Positions 5,032-5,589 of a stretch of DNA of 5,589 nt are shown one piece after another. This DNA is from Actinomycetota bacterium (GTDB taxonomy: Bacteria; Actinomycetota; Acidimicrobiia; Spongiisociales; ZC4RG35). Below the pieces are notes generated by a model that made no database searches, was not told the origin of the DNA, and saw nothing but the letters and a program-made list of their open reading frames with translations. Positions within the stretch are counted from its first letter, which is position 1, and every line of letters begins with the position of its first letter. The position numbers were made by a program, and so were the translations under genes. The DNA is taken from positions 1 through 5,589 of the forward strand of contig QGUS01000123.1 of the NCBI GenBank assembly GCA_003242515.1, in the 5' to 3' direction.

Positions 5032-5589
5032 AGCGACCCGCCTCCTCGCGCTCGCCGTCCTGATCGCTGCGTGCGCCGCGGGCATCGAGCCGGTGACCCA
5101 GACGGCGGCCCCGACGACGGCCACCACGACCACGACCGTCGCGGATCCGATCTCGACCACTCCCCCTCCCCCGGCGACGCCGACCACGGTGGCACCGCCG
5201 ACCACGACGACGACCGACCCGGAGGTGATCGCTCCGGGCCGGGCAGAGGGCAGCAGGGTCACCGTCCCCGAAGGCGAGGGGCCGTTCCCGGCGGTCGTCC
5301 TCGTCCACGGCGGGAGCTGGGTCGCCGGGTCGCCTGCATCGCTCGAGCCCCTCGCCCGGCACCTCGCCGGCCGGGGGTTCCTGGTGGTGAACACCGCCTA
5401 CCGGCTGGCGACGCTCAAGACGCCCTCCTTCCCCCGGGCGGCCCACGACGTCGCCTGCCCGGTGCGCCATGCCGCCCCCCACCCCGCCTCGGATGGCACC
5501 GTCGCCCCCATGGCCCCCTCGCCGGGGGCCACCCCCGCCGCGGGGGCGCCCTGTTCCTTTAAACCATCTCCCAGCCCCACAAACCCGCA
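4979..5589 (+). CDS. Secreted alpha/beta-hydrolase (esterase-like) lipoprotein, partial
   Basis: This frame is open from ATG 4979 to the right edge (203 codons, no stop), so the gene is cut. The predicted product starts with an Arg-rich n-region (1-21) and a hydrophobic stretch LLALAVLIAAC, with lipobox IAAC and lipid-bearing C32. A Thr/Pro-rich linker (about 38-80) would tether the enzyme to the membrane surface. The catalytic domain opens at about 102 with FPAVVLVHGGSW; HGGSW (110-114) is the oxyanion-hole motif of esterase-like alpha/beta hydrolases. VVNTAYRL and the AAHDV helix follow as usual. The nucleophile elbow should come after SDGTVA, but reads MAPSPG instead of a GxSxG, and the rest is Pro/Cys-rich and unlike the family; I suspect sequence errors (see findings). 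GGAGG lies two bases before ATG 4979, closer than ideal. No other ATG, GTG or TTG lies between 4979 and the lipobox. It overlaps pgl by 53 bases. The substrate is unknown. Confidence 0.75.
   Translation, partial: MRRWSGTSTGPRLRCSTEATRLLALAVLIAACAAGIEPVTQTAAPTTATTTTTVADPISTTPPPPATPTTVAPPTTTTTDPEVIAPGRAEGSRVTVPEGEGPFPAVVLVHGGSWVAGSPASLEPLARHLAGRGFLVVNTAYRLATLKTPSFPRAAHDVACPVRHAAPHPASDGTVAPMAPSPGATPAAGAPCSFKPSPSPTNP
5096..5218 (+). repeat. Thr/Pro-rich low-complexity linker tract
   Basis: Runs of ACC and ACG codons with Pro codons encode the spacer between the lipid-modified Cys and the hydrolase domain. The tract contains two short poly-Thr runs of five residues. This kind of linker is common in extracytoplasmic proteins of high-GC actinobacteria, and it is the most repetitive stretch in the right half of the window. 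Confidence 0.7.

Noticed and set aside
5071..5562. A 163-codon frame rich in His, Asp and Arg over the lipoprotein gene
   Set aside because: The neighbouring frame has a lipobox, linker and HGGSW motif. The His/Asp richness comes from reading ACC/ACG repeats out of frame.
5551..5589. Possible adaptor, vector or insertion-element end at the right edge
   Set aside because: The composition changes sharply, but I recognise no adaptor or inverted repeat there. Read-end error is a simpler explanation.

Overview
The window is 5589 bases of very GC-rich, densely coding bacterial DNA that looks like ordinary housekeeping chromosome. An actinobacterial source is the best guess, possibly a high-GC Acidimicrobiia-like lineage. 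This rests on the GC-skewed codon use, two possible leaderless starts with a TANNNT box just upstream, and a lipoprotein with a Thr/Pro-rich linker. No marker here fixes the lineage. Both ends cut a gene, so the window may be a whole metagenomic contig. I found no mobile element, CRISPR array, RNA gene or phage gene, and I do not think it holds a new multi-gene system.

Layout: bases 1-261 are the last 86 codons of a NarL/DesK-type sensor histidine kinase. It overlaps its cognate response regulator (219-896), which has a receiver domain and a LuxR-type helix-turn-helix; together they form a two-component pair on the + strand. Tail to tail with it lies a minus-strand operon read from right to left: rplY (ribosomal protein L25, CTC/TL5 type, 2929-3597), pth (peptidyl-tRNA hydrolase, 2358-2966) and glpK (glycerol kinase, 893-2365). 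All three overlap their neighbours. The glpK and response-regulator stop codons share one CTAG.

A 105-base divergent gap (3598-3702) holds a clear rplY ribosome binding site and a candidate rplY promoter. To its right the + strand carries a TEX30/KANL3-like alpha/beta hydrolase (3703-4344), then pgl (6-phosphogluconolactonase, 4354-5031), then a secreted lipoprotein of the alpha/beta-hydrolase (esterase-like) type, which starts inside pgl at 4979 and runs off the right edge.

Functional links: rplY and pth both serve translation and commonly sit together. glpK and pgl belong to central carbon metabolism (glycerol entry and the oxidative pentose phosphate pathway) but lie in different transcription units. 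The points most worth a second look are the glpK gene coupled to pth, the two possible leaderless starts, and the last ~130 bases, where the hydrolase appears corrupted in a way that suggests a low-quality contig end.
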